Assembly (NCBI GenBank): GCA_045106735.1
Contig: JBGCEZ010000013.1
Coordinates: 24,745-88,744, forward strand
Source: JBGCEZ01 sp045106735
GTDB taxonomy: Bacteria > Planctomycetota > Phycisphaerae > Phycisphaerales > SM1A02
Reading direction: 5' to 3'
DNA length: 64,000 bases
Made by a program: the position numbers and the translations under genes. Of the stretch, positions 50,885 through 60,267 are shown piece after piece. The notes below the pieces were generated by a model, which searched no databases, was not told where the DNA came from, and saw only the letters and a program-made list of their open reading frames with translations. The first letter of the stretch is position 1, and each line of letters starts with the position of its first letter.

Positions 50885-52999
50885 CTACTGGTCTGGCTTG
50901 TCGTTTGGCTTGTCGTTTGGCTGTCCGTCTGGCTGGTCGTCTGGCTGGTCGTTTGGCTGTCCGTCTGGCTGGCCGTCGGTCGCGTCTGCCAGCACGCCCG
51001 CGTCTCCACCGCCGCTGCCCTCGCCGTCATCGGCATCGGCATCGGCATCGGCCGAAGGCAGGGTGACCTCTTCGCCTCGGACGGCGGCGAGGAAGTACGT
51101 GCCCCAGCGTTCAAGTTTGCGCTCGCCGATGCCGTGCACACCGCGCATCTCGGCCATCGACCCTGGCTTGGCTGCCGCCATCTCGCGCAGCGTTCGGTCG
51201 TTGAAGACCTGGTACGCCGGGACGCCGGCTTCCGCCGCGAGCAAGCGGCGCAGTTCGCGCAGCCGTTCGAACAGATCGCGGTCGACGCCGCTCCACTCGC
51301 CGGTCTCGGGGGCCGAGCGACGGCTCGAACTCCCACGGGCCCGCGGCGGCTCGGTGAGATGCACGTCGACTTCGCCCTTGAGGACCGAGCCAGCGTCTTC
51401 CCCCAACCGGACCACCGGACGATCGCCGCCGGTGCGTTCGAGCCAGCCGAGATAGATCAACTGGTGCACGAAGTGCTGCAGTCGCCGGGCCGGCAGTTCT
51501 CGCAGGATTCCAAAGGTGCTCACGGAGTCATGCCCCCAGCGCTCGACCGCCGGCGTGCGCCGTCCGCGAAGAACGTCGACCACCTGCCCCACGCCGAATC
51601 GCTGGTCCAAGCGCCACACGCAGGAGAGGATGCGCTGGGCCAGGCCTGTCGCCCCCGGCACCGACGGAAGTTCGCCGAGGCACACATCGCATGCCCCGCA
51701 CGGCTCGTCGGGCCACGGTTGACCGAAGTGTTCGATGATCGTTCGACGTCGGCAGGCCGGCGTGCCGCAGAGCTGGACCATTTCGCGCAGATGCATCTCG
51801 TGCACGGCCAGGGCCTCGGCGCCGGCCCCGGTCTCTTCGCAGCTGCGGTACGCCAGGTGCCGCCACCGTTCGACGTCGGCCCATCCGTGCAGCAAGACGC
51901 ATTCGGATGCGAGTCCATCGCGGCCGGCTCGCCCGGTTTCCTGCTGGAAGTGGTCGATGGATTTGGGCATGGCCGCGTGGATCACGCAGCGCACGTTGCT
52001 GCGATCGATCCCCATCCCGAACGCGACGGTGGCGACCACGATGTTCCGCCGTTCGCTGGCGAACTCGTCCTGCACGCGGGCCCGCACCTTGGTGCTCAGT
52101 CCGGCGTGGTAGGCCGCCGCATCGATCCCGCGGCTGCCGAGGGAGTCGACGAGCTTCTCCGTATCGCGCCGGCTGATGCAGTAGACGATGACCGCCTCGC
52201 CGTCGTGACGCCCGATGGCCGCGGCGACTTGGTCAGCGAGCTCATCGCGGTAGAGCATTCGGTACGTGAGGTTCGGCCGGTCGAAGTTGCCGATCAGCAC
52301 TTCGGGATCGCGGAGCGAGAGTTGTCGGACGACGTCATCGCGGACCGGCGGCGTGGCCGTGGCCGTGTACGCGTGGATGCTGGCCGTCGGGAAGATTTCG
52401 CGCAGGGCCTCGAGGTTGCGGTAGTCCGGCCGGAAGTCGTGGCCCCAGTGGCTGATGCAGTGGGCCTCGTCGATCGCGACGGCATCGACCTCGGCCTTCA
52501 CCAGGCGGGCCCGGAACCCATCGAGGGCGAGCCGCTCCGGACTTATGTAAAGCAGCCGCCACCGGCCCTCGTCCAGCCCGGCCAGGACATCCGACCGCTC
52601 GGCCGCATCCAGCCCGCTGTGCAGCGCGGCGGCGGGATAGCCAAGCGCCTGGAGCCCGTCGACCTGGTCCTTCATCAACGAGATCAGCGGCGAGACCACC
52701 ACGTGGAGCCGGCCGGTCACCAGCGGCGGCACCTGGTAGCAGAGGCTCTTGCCACCACCGGTCGGCATGACGACGAGGGAATCCCGCCCGGCGATCACGG
52801 TGTCGATGGCTTGACGTTGCAGCGGACGCAGCGACTCATAGCCCCAGACCCGCTGCAGGACGTCGGCGACCTCCGAGTCGATGGCCTCGGTATCGGCAGC
52901 CGGATCGCCCGCCGGCCCTGGACGAATCGCCGCGTCGCCCCGGGCCTCTGCCGGCTCCGAAACACTCGCTTTCGACTCGCCCGCGGTCCGTGCCGGCAT
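50885..52999 (-). CDS. recQ: ATP-dependent DNA helicase RecQ with repeat tail
   Basis: 3'-5' helicase for recombination and repair, 704 residues from ATG 52999 with an aaggag site. Helicase motifs: MPTGGGKSLCYQVP, the DEAH-type box (AIDEAHCISHWGHDFR), QETGRAGRDG. The RQC zinc site has its Cys in CGTPACRRR and CGACDVCL. An HRDC domain follows (FERLRELRRLLAAEAGVPAYQVF). The last 35 residues are a DGQPNDQP-type repeat encoded by a seven-unit 12-bp array and are unlike other RecQ proteins. Divergent from the MFS gene. Confidence 0.95.
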   Translation of the reverse strand: MPARTAGESKASVSEPAEARGDAAIRPGPAGDPAADTEAIDSEVADVLQRVWGYESLRPLQRQAIDTVIAGRDSLVVMPTGGGKSLCYQVPPLVTGRLHVVVSPLISLMKDQVDGLQALGYPAAALHSGLDAAERSDVLAGLDEGRWRLLYISPERLALDGFRARLVKAEVDAVAIDEAHCISHWGHDFRPDYRNLEALREIFPTASIHAYTATATPPVRDDVVRQLSLRDPEVLIGNFDRPNLTYRMLYRDELADQVAAAIGRHDGEAVIVYCISRRDTEKLVDSLGSRGIDAAAYHAGLSTKVRARVQDEFASERRNIVVATVAFGMGIDRSNVRCVIHAAMPKSIDHFQQETGRAGRDGLASECVLLHGWADVERWRHLAYRSCEETGAGAEALAVHEMHLREMVQLCGTPACRRRTIIEHFGQPWPDEPCGACDVCLGELPSVPGATGLAQRILSCVWRLDQRFGVGQVVDVLRGRRTPAVERWGHDSVSTFGILRELPARRLQHFVHQLIYLGWLERTGGDRPVVRLGEDAGSVLKGEVDVHLTEPPRARGSSSRRSAPETGEWSGVDRDLFERLRELRRLLAAEAGVPAYQVFNDRTLREMAAAKPGSMAEMRGVHGIGERKLERWGTYFLAAVRGEEVTLPSADADADADDGEGSGGGDAGVLADATDGQPDGQPNDQPDDQPDGQPNDKPNDKPDQ
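50893..50976 (-). repeat. 12-bp tandem array, seven units, 3' end of recQ
   Basis: Units close to ctggctggtcgt, coding for DGQP/NDQP/NDKP repeats at the extreme C-terminus of RecQ. Confidence 0.93.
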
Positions 53000-53177
53000 G
53001 GTCGCTCCTTCCACCTGCTCGCCGCGGTCCGGAACGGACACCCGCGTCCGGCCGTCGGCCGCCGGGACGATACCGCGCCGAGCGACGATCCCGCCGAGTC
53101 GGGGCCGTTCGGCACACTGGCCACGGCGACGGGTCCCCGGGGGCCCATCGGGGCAGATCGCAGTAGCATCCCGCCCC

Positions 53178-54674
53178 ATGCCTGGCCCCCGAACCCCCAC
53201 ACCCGCTCAGATGGCCTCGTCTGGGCCGTCGTCCTCTGCCTCGGCCTCAGCTTCAGCCTCAGCCGGTACAGCCGATTCCGCCAATGGAGCCGCCGGCGGC
53301 GACGGGCACGACGGGCACGACGGGCGTGGCGGGCAAGACGGGCGTGGCGGACCCGGCGGCCATGACGGGCACGACGGCGGCGGCGGCGGCCATGACGAGC
53401 AAGACGGGCAAGACGGCGGCGGCGGCCGGGCCATGTGCCCCCTCGGCCGACTGCTGATCCTGACCGGGCTGGCCTCCCTGGGCACCGGCGTGTTCTGGCA
53501 CGGCCTCCCGTTCATTGCCAAGTCGGTCCACGGCTATGACCAGCAGGACGTCCTGGTCCTCTTCACCGTGCTCGGCGGGCTCTACACCGCCGGCGCCTTC
53601 ACCGCGCATCGGCTTCTGGCCGCGATCGCCCATTGGGCGTCGACCCGAACGGTGCTCCTGGCCGGACTTGGGGCCCAGACGGCCGCCTGCGGGTTGCCGC
53701 TGGTCAGCGACCATCCGTGGACCATGTGGACATCGGCCATCATCGTGACCGGCGCTTCGGCCATCGCTTGGCCGATCGTCGAGGCATACCTCGGGGCCGG
53801 ACGCCACGGTCCGGCGATGCGGAGAGCGATTGCGGCGTTCAACTTCGTCTGGATGCCGGCGATGATCGTGCCGGTGGTGATCGTCGGCCCGATGATGGAC
53901 CGCCTCGGCGCGACGACGATCGCCCTGCTCGGGATCGCCCTGCTGGCCTCCGTGTTCCTTGCGGCGACCTTCCCGCGCGAGCCGGCGGAGCACACGCCGG
54001 AGTCCGACGGCTCCACGATTCCGCCGAACTATCCGCACCTGATGGCCAGCGCGCGGATCTTGCTGCCCCTCGGCTACGTCCTCTCGTCCGCGATGAGTCC
54101 GTTGCTGCCGTTCCGCTTCGACGAACTGGCCATCGAACTCGAAGAAGCCACACCGCTCACGTCCAGTTGGATGGTCGCGCGGGTGGTCATCTTGGTGGCG
54201 ATGTGGTTCATGGCGTTCTGGCACGGCCGATGGGGCACGCTGTTGGCCACCGGCGCGAGCCTGATCGTTGGCTTCAGCGCGGTCATGCTCGCCCCGAACC
54301 TGGCCGTGCTCCTGAGCGGGTTCATCATCTTCGGGGCCGGCCTCGGGGCCAGTTACTACGCGGCCCTGTACTACGGGCTGGCCGTCGGGCGGGCGGGCGT
54401 GGACGCCGGGGGGACACACGAGGGACTGATCGGCGTCGGCTACTGCATCGGGCCGCTGGCCGCGCTGATCGGAACGGCGTGGGCGAGGTATCGATCACCG
54501 GCCGTCGTCCCCGATGACGCGGACCCAGCGATTGCGGCGGCGCCGGCAGCGCTGGCCGTGATCGCGGTGATCATGGCCGCCGGAATCGTGTTCGCGATCC
54601 GGCCGTGGCTGGCGGATCGCGCGCGGCGAGCGGCCGTCGAAGACGCGCCCGGCCGTGCTTCCGCCCAGCGATGA
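53178..54674 (+). CDS. MFS permease with Gly/His/Asp-rich N-terminal tail
   Basis: Major facilitator permease of 498 residues, with 12 helices likely between residues of about 88 and 485. Before them is a disordered N-terminus with GHDGHDGRGGQDGRGG-type repeats (9-bp DNA units gacgggcac) containing several His and Asp. ATG 53178 was chosen; ATG 53211 or ATG 53432 at the first helix are alternatives, and starting at 53432 would remove the tail. No transport signature shows the substrate. The tail resembles metal-binding His-rich loops, but that is inference. Confidence 0.82.
   Translation: MPGPRTPTPAQMASSGPSSSASASASASAGTADSANGAAGGDGHDGHDGRGGQDGRGGPGGHDGHDGGGGGHDEQDGQDGGGGRAMCPLGRLLILTGLASLGTGVFWHGLPFIAKSVHGYDQQDVLVLFTVLGGLYTAGAFTAHRLLAAIAHWASTRTVLLAGLGAQTAACGLPLVSDHPWTMWTSAIIVTGASAIAWPIVEAYLGAGRHGPAMRRAIAAFNFVWMPAMIVPVVIVGPMMDRLGATTIALLGIALLASVFLAATFPREPAEHTPESDGSTIPPNYPHLMASARILLPLGYVLSSAMSPLLPFRFDELAIELEEATPLTSSWMVARVVILVAMWFMAFWHGRWGTLLATGASLIVGFSAVMLAPNLAVLLSGFIIFGAGLGASYYAALYYGLAVGRAGVDAGGTHEGLIGVGYCIGPLAALIGTAWARYRSPAVVPDDADPAIAAAPAALAVIAVIMAAGIVFAIRPWLADRARRAAVEDAPGRASAQR
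53300..53425 (+). repeat. 9-bp repeat region in MFS gene
   Basis: Irregular copies of gacgggcac and gacggcggc, encoding Gly/His/Asp repeats. Period 9 rather than 12. Confidence 0.8.
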
Positions 54675-54767
54675 GTGGGCCGAGCCATCAGCCCGACAGA
54701 CTCTGGTTCCGTCCGCGAGAAATCGGGCGTCCCCGGTGCTCGTCAGTCGCCGCGGCCCCGCCTTGAT

Positions 54768-56792
54768 TCAACCTGCATCCAACCGATCCAAGGCGGCCGC
54801 CGCATCGCCGGCCAACGCCGCCACCGAGATGGGTCCGCCCACCGCGCGGCGCATCCAAGCGTCCGGCGTCAGCGAACCGATCGAACAGATGCGCCGAGTT
54901 TCGGTGGCCAGATCGCGTCCGCGCACGTGTGAACGGACTTGATGGCCGATGACGTGTCCCATCGCGTAGTCGGCCAGGTACAGCGGGTGGGCGATCATGT
55001 GCTGGTAGGCGGCGAGAATCGCGTACGGGTCAGGGCCAAAGTGCTCGGCGTAGTGCCGGTCCCACAGTTCCGCCGCGACTTCGAGCATGCGATCGCGCAG
55101 CGCTTCCGGTGTGGCGTCCGGATTTTCGTACAGCCATCGCCAGATGCTGATTTCCAGCAGCGCCGGACCGGCGATCTGGGTCGCCGAGATCAGCGTGGCC
55201 ACCGACGCTTCATCGTGGGGATCCGGCTCGCCCGGCGCGGGATCCACGCCGATGACCCGCCGGGCCATGGACTGGTACAGGAAGGCGAATGCTTCCGTAC
55301 ACGCGGTATTCGGGACGCCGCGCAAGGCCGGCCGCGGCACGAAGTGCGTGGAGATCACCTGTTCGACCGCGTGGCCAAGTTCGTGCATCGCCGTGTCGAA
55401 CCCGTCCCAACCGAGTTCCGACGGAAGCCGGGTCGTCCGCAGCCACGCATCGAACTGCGGCAAGGCCGGACGCATGGCGTGGCCGGAACCGCGAGCGATC
55501 TCGACGCGGATGCGATCGGACAGGAACGTCGCGTCGGATGCGGTGTATCCAAGGTCTTGCAGCACGTCGGCCATGCGAGCCTGGAAGCTGGCCTCGTCGG
55601 CGAACCGCTCGCGCACCTTGGCGTCCAGATCCAGCGACGGCCCAGGGCTGAGGATTTCGTCGCAGTAGATGTCGAAGGCTTCCAAGTCGCGGCCGAGCCG
55701 GCGTCGCATCAGGTCCGCGAGCCGGGCCCGCACGGGCTGGGCGAGCAGGTCTTCGAGCAGCGCCACCACGGAGTCGGCCGACATTTCCCGATCGCGGTCG
55801 AACCGCCGATGGATGAGGGTCGGGTACTCGCGTTCGTAGGCGTCCACCTTCCGGGCCGCGGCGGCCTGGGCCAGCCAGTGCTCGCACCGCGCGGGGCCAA
55901 CCACCGCGTCCGGAGCCGATCCGCCGACGGTATTGGCGATCGGTTCCCAGTCGGATCCCTCATCGGTGGCCCCGCCGTCCATGATCTGGACCGGGACGGT
56001 GCCGTCGATGTGCCGCCGCATGATCCACGCGAGGGTCCGCTGCACGGCCACCCCGCTCCCGCCCTCGCCCCCGTCGCCTTCGCCGTACCGGCCACGCAAT
56101 TCGTCGCGGATCAGCCAGTGGGCAAGCAACGTGCGATTGGCGGGGAACGGACGCTCGCCCCCCGGCACAACGACCCGGCCAACCGGAACGTGGAAGCCCG
56201 ACACGAAGCGATTCGCGGCGTGTTGGGTGCGCCGAAGATGCTCGGAAACATCGGCGGGAATGCGCGGCCCGAAGCTGCGAGCGATCCGCACTTCGGCCCA
56301 GCGATCGGCGGACCAATCCAGGTCCGGCTGCAGCAGCACGTCCGGGCCCGGCCGATCGAGATTGAGCAGCGCGGCAAAGGCGATCCGCTGGCGATACAGC
56401 TGGTCCGAGAGATCAGGGGCCGGATCGAACGTGGCCAAGACGTCGTCGACCGCATCGACGGAGTCGGCCGTGGTATCGCTCCACCACCGCAGGCCGCGCC
56501 GCATCTCGTACAGGTGGCCGTGGATCAACTCCAGGGCCCGTTCGAGGCGATCGAGCAGTCGACGGCGATTGGCCGGATCGGCAAGAAACGATCCGCGGCA
56601 GAATGCGTCAAACTCCGATGCATCACCGTCGGACGCTCCCCAGGCGTCGGCGACGCGGTGCACGCCAGCTTCGAAACGGGCCCGGGTCGGGGCGTCCATG
56701 TCGGCGGCGGCGGCGGCGCTGGCGATGAGCGACGCTCGAGCGTCGGCGTCGATGAACACGGTTCCGGGAGCAGGCGGCGTGGCGACGGTCAT
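54768..56792 (-). CDS. M3-like zinc oligopeptidase
   Basis: Gluzincin-type metallopeptidase of 674 residues from ATG 56792. Zinc site HELGH at residues 470-474 with the third ligand Glu500 in CTEAFAFL. Late motifs YLADYAMGHVIGHQV fit the M3/M2 helical fold. No signal peptide, so cytosolic. It is divergent in sequence from oligopeptidase A or PepF and may be a planctomycete subgroup. Substrate presumably short peptides. A hairpin lies between it and the upstream photolyase-like gene. Confidence 0.87.
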   Translation of the reverse strand: MTVATPPAPGTVFIDADARASLIASAAAAADMDAPTRARFEAGVHRVADAWGASDGDASEFDAFCRGSFLADPANRRRLLDRLERALELIHGHLYEMRRGLRWWSDTTADSVDAVDDVLATFDPAPDLSDQLYRQRIAFAALLNLDRPGPDVLLQPDLDWSADRWAEVRIARSFGPRIPADVSEHLRRTQHAANRFVSGFHVPVGRVVVPGGERPFPANRTLLAHWLIRDELRGRYGEGDGGEGGSGVAVQRTLAWIMRRHIDGTVPVQIMDGGATDEGSDWEPIANTVGGSAPDAVVGPARCEHWLAQAAAARKVDAYEREYPTLIHRRFDRDREMSADSVVALLEDLLAQPVRARLADLMRRRLGRDLEAFDIYCDEILSPGPSLDLDAKVRERFADEASFQARMADVLQDLGYTASDATFLSDRIRVEIARGSGHAMRPALPQFDAWLRTTRLPSELGWDGFDTAMHELGHAVEQVISTHFVPRPALRGVPNTACTEAFAFLYQSMARRVIGVDPAPGEPDPHDEASVATLISATQIAGPALLEISIWRWLYENPDATPEALRDRMLEVAAELWDRHYAEHFGPDPYAILAAYQHMIAHPLYLADYAMGHVIGHQVRSHVRGRDLATETRRICSIGSLTPDAWMRRAVGGPISVAALAGDAAAALDRLDAG

Positions 56793-56890
56793 GGAGGAAC
56801 CTCGGGGTTGGGCGACGGATCAGGGCCAATCGCACGGAGGGCGGGACTCGCACGAGGGCGGAACGTCGATCGTGATCTGGCGGCGGATGT

Positions 56891-56929
56891 TCGAAGGTCG
56901 ACGATCGATGATCGGCAGTCGACCTTCGA
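56891..56929 (-). terminator. hairpin after the Cry-DASH gene
   Basis: Perfect 12-bp stem tcgaaggtcgac/gtcgaccttcga with a 15-nt loop, just after the cry stop codon on the minus strand. It probably ends cry transcription before the M3 peptidase gene. No T-run seen. Confidence 0.7.
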
Positions 56930-56937
56930 CAAGGTAC

Positions 56938-58518
56938 TCAGCGGCGCGATCCACGGGGGCGGCGTTGGCGACGCGGCCCGTTCGGATCGTCGGCCGCACG
57001 CCCGACCGGGGCGTCGATGCCAACGCCGGCGGATTCGAATCGCTGACGCGTGGCATCACTGGCGTCATGGACGTCGACCATCGGCCGGGGGTAGTCCGTG
57101 GCCGAGTCCCGGGCGGCGGGGTCTGGGCGGTGGATGGACCGCGCGTCGAGCTCGGCGAGTTCCGGCAACCAACGGCGGGCGTGCGCGGCATCCGCGTCGT
57201 AGCGTTCGGCCTGGCTCCAGGGATTGAACCATCGGAACTCGCGGGCGTCATTGCCAACCCCGGCGATGTAGTTCCAATTCGCCCAGTTGCTCGCGGGGTC
57301 GTGGTCGATGAGGCGCGATTCGAACCAACGCGCTCCCCATCGCCAGTCCACGCCCAAGGTCTTGGTCAGAAACGATGCGACAATTTGGCGGCCGCGATTG
57401 CTCATGAAGCCAGTCGCGTCAAGTTCGCGCATGCTGGCGTCCACCATCGGCACGCCGGTGCGTCCGGCCCGCCATCGGTCGAAATCGGCCTCGGCCGCCG
57501 CGTCGATCCGCCACGGCATGTCGAGACGACGAATGCCGCCCGAGCCGAACAGATCGGGCCCGGCGCGTCGGGCGACGAAGCGGAAGTAGTCCCGCCAGAG
57601 CATCTCGACGATCAGCCATTCGGTGCCGCTCGTGCGTCCGTGCTCCGACTCGTACCGCTGCGTTTCCGCCAGGACGGTTCGGGGACTCAGGCATCCGACC
57701 GCGAGCCAGGGCGAGAACTTGGACGAGTCGCTCGCCACAACCATGCCGTTTCGCGTGTCCTTGTAGTGCGCGGCATGACCCTCCCGGTGGATCCACCGAT
57801 CGAGATGGTCCAGGGCCGCCGTTGATCCGCCGGGGAACGGGAGGACGGCCCGTTCGTCCGTGGCCGGCGCCGGAAGCGACAGTTCATCAAGTCCGGGAGT
57901 GCGGCCGAGGTCGATGCCATCGAGGGCGTGGGGCTCTGAGGACTGCGCCGCGCCGGCGAGTTCCGGCCATGCTTGCCGCGGCGGCGAACCTTCTGGCCGC
58001 CTGAATTCCGCCGAACGTTCCACCGCGCGGCGGAACCGCGTGAACACCTCGGGAATCTCGTCGAACGGCATCGGAAGATCGCGTTCGAGGACCATGGTCA
58101 TGCCATCGTGCAGATGCAGCGTCGCCCCATCGACTGCACTGAGCCCGCGCCGAACCGCGCGTTCCGCCCGTCGCTCCTCGGTGCATGCTTCGGCGTGGGC
58201 GTGCACCGCTGCCGCCCGCAACTCAGTCGCCGCGGCGATCACGGCGGTGGCCGGCGCATCGGATCGCACGATCAACGGGATGCCAAGGACGGTGAGTGCG
58301 GATCGCAGCTCGTCAACCGACTTCAGCAAGAACGCGGCCGCGTGTTCGCCGATGCGCGGAAACGCATGCTCGTGTGGCCGAAAACGGTCGACGTCCAGCG
58401 CGACGACCGCGACCGTCGGCCCGGCGGCGACGGCGGCTCGCAGCGGCGCGTGATCCAGTGTTCGCAGATCGCTGCGAAACCAAACCAGTTGCACGTTCGA
58501 TGGGGGCGTGTTCGTCAC
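56938..58518 (-). CDS. cryptochrome/photolyase, DASH type
   Basis: Flavoprotein that binds FAD and a folate antenna and repairs or senses UV damage. About 526 residues from GTG 58518 (VTNTPPSNVQLVWFRSDLR); a TTG at 58539 would add seven. Family marks: VWFRSDLRTLDHAPL, FTRFRRAVE, YKDTRNGM, FMSNRGRQIVASFL and WANWNYIAGVGNDARE, all of the DASH group. The C-terminus has a 60-residue Arg/Pro tail. Cry-DASH proteins mainly repair single-stranded DNA lesions. It is about 13 kb from the lipid cluster, which in some bacteria is co-regulated with photolyase under light stress. Confidence 0.93.
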   Translation of the reverse strand: MTNTPPSNVQLVWFRSDLRTLDHAPLRAAVAAGPTVAVVALDVDRFRPHEHAFPRIGEHAAAFLLKSVDELRSALTVLGIPLIVRSDAPATAVIAAATELRAAAVHAHAEACTEERRAERAVRRGLSAVDGATLHLHDGMTMVLERDLPMPFDEIPEVFTRFRRAVERSAEFRRPEGSPPRQAWPELAGAAQSSEPHALDGIDLGRTPGLDELSLPAPATDERAVLPFPGGSTAALDHLDRWIHREGHAAHYKDTRNGMVVASDSSKFSPWLAVGCLSPRTVLAETQRYESEHGRTSGTEWLIVEMLWRDYFRFVARRAGPDLFGSGGIRRLDMPWRIDAAAEADFDRWRAGRTGVPMVDASMRELDATGFMSNRGRQIVASFLTKTLGVDWRWGARWFESRLIDHDPASNWANWNYIAGVGNDAREFRWFNPWSQAERYDADAAHARRWLPELAELDARSIHRPDPAARDSATDYPRPMVDVHDASDATRQRFESAGVGIDAPVGRAADDPNGPRRQRRPRGSRR

Positions 58519-58594
58519 GCGCGACGGTAGGCGGGCCAATCCGTCGAGACCAGTGGACGCGAAGACTGGCCGAGTTCGGCCGCCCGCCCCTGAT

Positions 58595-59260
58595 TCAGCG
58601 TGATTGCTGCAGCACCGTCGCCGCTTCCCGGCCGCGTCGTTCGGCGTATACCCCGTCGATCACGATTCGGTGATCGATCTGCTTGATGGCGTCGCGGAGC
58701 AGTCGCCACGGCGTCAGGACCGTTCGACGTGACCCGCCGCGGCCGTCACGGACCCGCACGTCGGCGGCGAATTGGTCCATGCCGATGATCAACTGGTCGA
58801 ACCGCAACAGCACATCCGCCAGAATGCGTCGCAAGCGGAGTTCGCGTTCCGGCGTCACGTCGGCCGGGTCGTAGTCGGCGGTCTCATCGCGCAGGACGAC
58901 GAGGGCCTCCCGCAAACCGAGGGTGTTGATGCGCGTGGCGAGCATGAGATCAAGGTCCGCTTCTTCCCAGCGATCGGCCACGTCTTGGGCGTCGCGGACA
59001 ACTTCCAGCAGCACCGATTCGCCCATCTGCTCGGCGATCGTCTCGATCAGCGCGTTCGTGAGGGCATGTTCGCGGCGGATTCGGACGCGGTCGCGCTCCC
59101 CCGTCTCCAGGCCTCGCGATGCGTCGACCGTCCCCTGGGCCAGCACGTCGCTGACCGCCGCGCGATCGGCGAAATCGAATCCGATGGGCGGAATCACCGC
59201 GGCGGCGGCGGCCGCGAGCAGGACGGCAACGCCGAGTCCAGTCAGGGTGCGAGCGTGCAT
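58595..59260 (-). CDS. exported protein of unknown function
   Basis: Unrecognised protein of 221 residues from ATG 59260. A signal peptide (residues of about 4-25, VAVLLAAAAAAVI) precedes a helical, charged body rich in Arg, Asp and Glu, without Cys. No known motif. It is divergent from queC, with 200 bp between, and upstream of the photolyase-like gene on the same strand by about 77 bp, so it may share a transcript with it. Confidence 0.7.
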   Translation of the reverse strand: MHARTLTGLGVAVLLAAAAAAVIPPIGFDFADRAAVSDVLAQGTVDASRGLETGERDRVRIRREHALTNALIETIAEQMGESVLLEVVRDAQDVADRWEEADLDLMLATRINTLGLREALVVLRDETADYDPADVTPERELRLRRILADVLLRFDQLIIGMDQFAADVRVRDGRGGSRRTVLTPWRLLRDAIKQIDHRIVIDGVYAERRGREAATVLQQSR

Positions 59261-59460
59261 CACGTCGTGGCCTCCGAGGGTTGGGCAGCAGTGCGATCGT
59301 CGTCGGCGTCGTCCGGGAACCGATCGGTCGCGGATTCGAGTATCCGCCGAACGCCGAACGAGCCCGTCTTCTTTCGGCGAATCCTCCCCATCATGGCCGA
59401 AGTTTCGCCATCCCGGGCCCGCTGTGGGAACGGCGGGTCGATTGATAGACTCCTTCGCCC

Positions 59461-60267
59461 ATGGAAACGCCCCCCCAAAGCCTTCCTCCCGGCCCCCTCC
59501 CGCCCGGCCGACTCCCGGCGGCCCAGGGCCCGGCCGTCGCCTTGGTCTCTGGCGGCCTGGACAGCGCGACCGTCCTGGCCATGGCCTCGGCGGCGGGTTG
59601 GACGGTGCACGCGGTCGCCGTCGACTACGGGCAACGCCACCGAACCGAGTTGGCCGCGGCCGAGCGGATTGCCGCCGCCCATGGAGCCGCGAGCTTCCGC
59701 ATCGTCCGCGTTGACCTTGGCCAGGTGGGCGGCTCGTCGTTGACCGACGCGAGCATGGCCGTCCCGCCGGCCACCGCCCACGGAACGCCGGCGGCCGTCC
59801 CCGATCGCCGCAGCGCCGCCGGCATGAGCGGGGCCACGGACATTCCGGACACCTACGTGCCCGCCCGCAATCTGCTGTTCTTGTCTCTTGCCGCCGGGCT
59901 GGTTGAGACGCTGGGCGGCGTTGACCTATTGGCCGGCATGAATGCCGTCGACTACTCGGGGTATCCCGATTGCCGGCGTCCATTCGTCGACGCGTTCGAA
60001 GCGGCGGCGACCTTGGGCACCGCCGCCGGCACCGTCGGCCGCTCGATCCGCGTGCACACGCCCCTCATCGAATTGAGCAAGCGGGAGATCGTGGCCGCGG
60101 GCGTCGCGCTCGGGGTGGACTACGCGGACACCATCAGTTGCTACGCCGCCGATGACGAAGGGCTCGCGTGCGCGGCGTGCGATGCCTGCCGGCTCCGAGC
60201 GGAAGGGTTCGCCGGCGCGGGCATCGCCGACCCCACGCGATACGCGCCGGGAGCCGGTCGCCCATGA
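59461..60267 (+). CDS. queC: 7-cyano-7-deazaguanine synthase QueC
   Basis: Enzyme that turns carboxydeazaguanine into preQ0 in queuosine synthesis. The PP-loop VSGGLDSATV sits near the N-terminus, the zinc site (Cys in CYAADDEGLACAACDAC) near the C-terminus, and the substrate loop is DYGQRHRTEL. The N-terminal 20 residues are Pro-rich and may be an extension. At 268 residues the length is slightly above the usual 230. Its stop overlaps the queE ATG by 4 bp. Confidence 0.95.
   Translation: METPPQSLPPGPLPPGRLPAAQGPAVALVSGGLDSATVLAMASAAGWTVHAVAVDYGQRHRTELAAAERIAAAHGAASFRIVRVDLGQVGGSSLTDASMAVPPATAHGTPAAVPDRRSAAGMSGATDIPDTYVPARNLLFLSLAAGLVETLGGVDLLAGMNAVDYSGYPDCRRPFVDAFEAAATLGTAAGTVGRSIRVHTPLIELSKREIVAAGVALGVDYADTISCYAADDEGLACAACDACRLRAEGFAGAGIADPTRYAPGAGRP

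Noticed and set aside
54939..57227. 762-codon open frame antisense to the M3-like peptidase
   Set aside because: Shadow of the minus-strand peptidase, which has a full HELGH...E zinc site.
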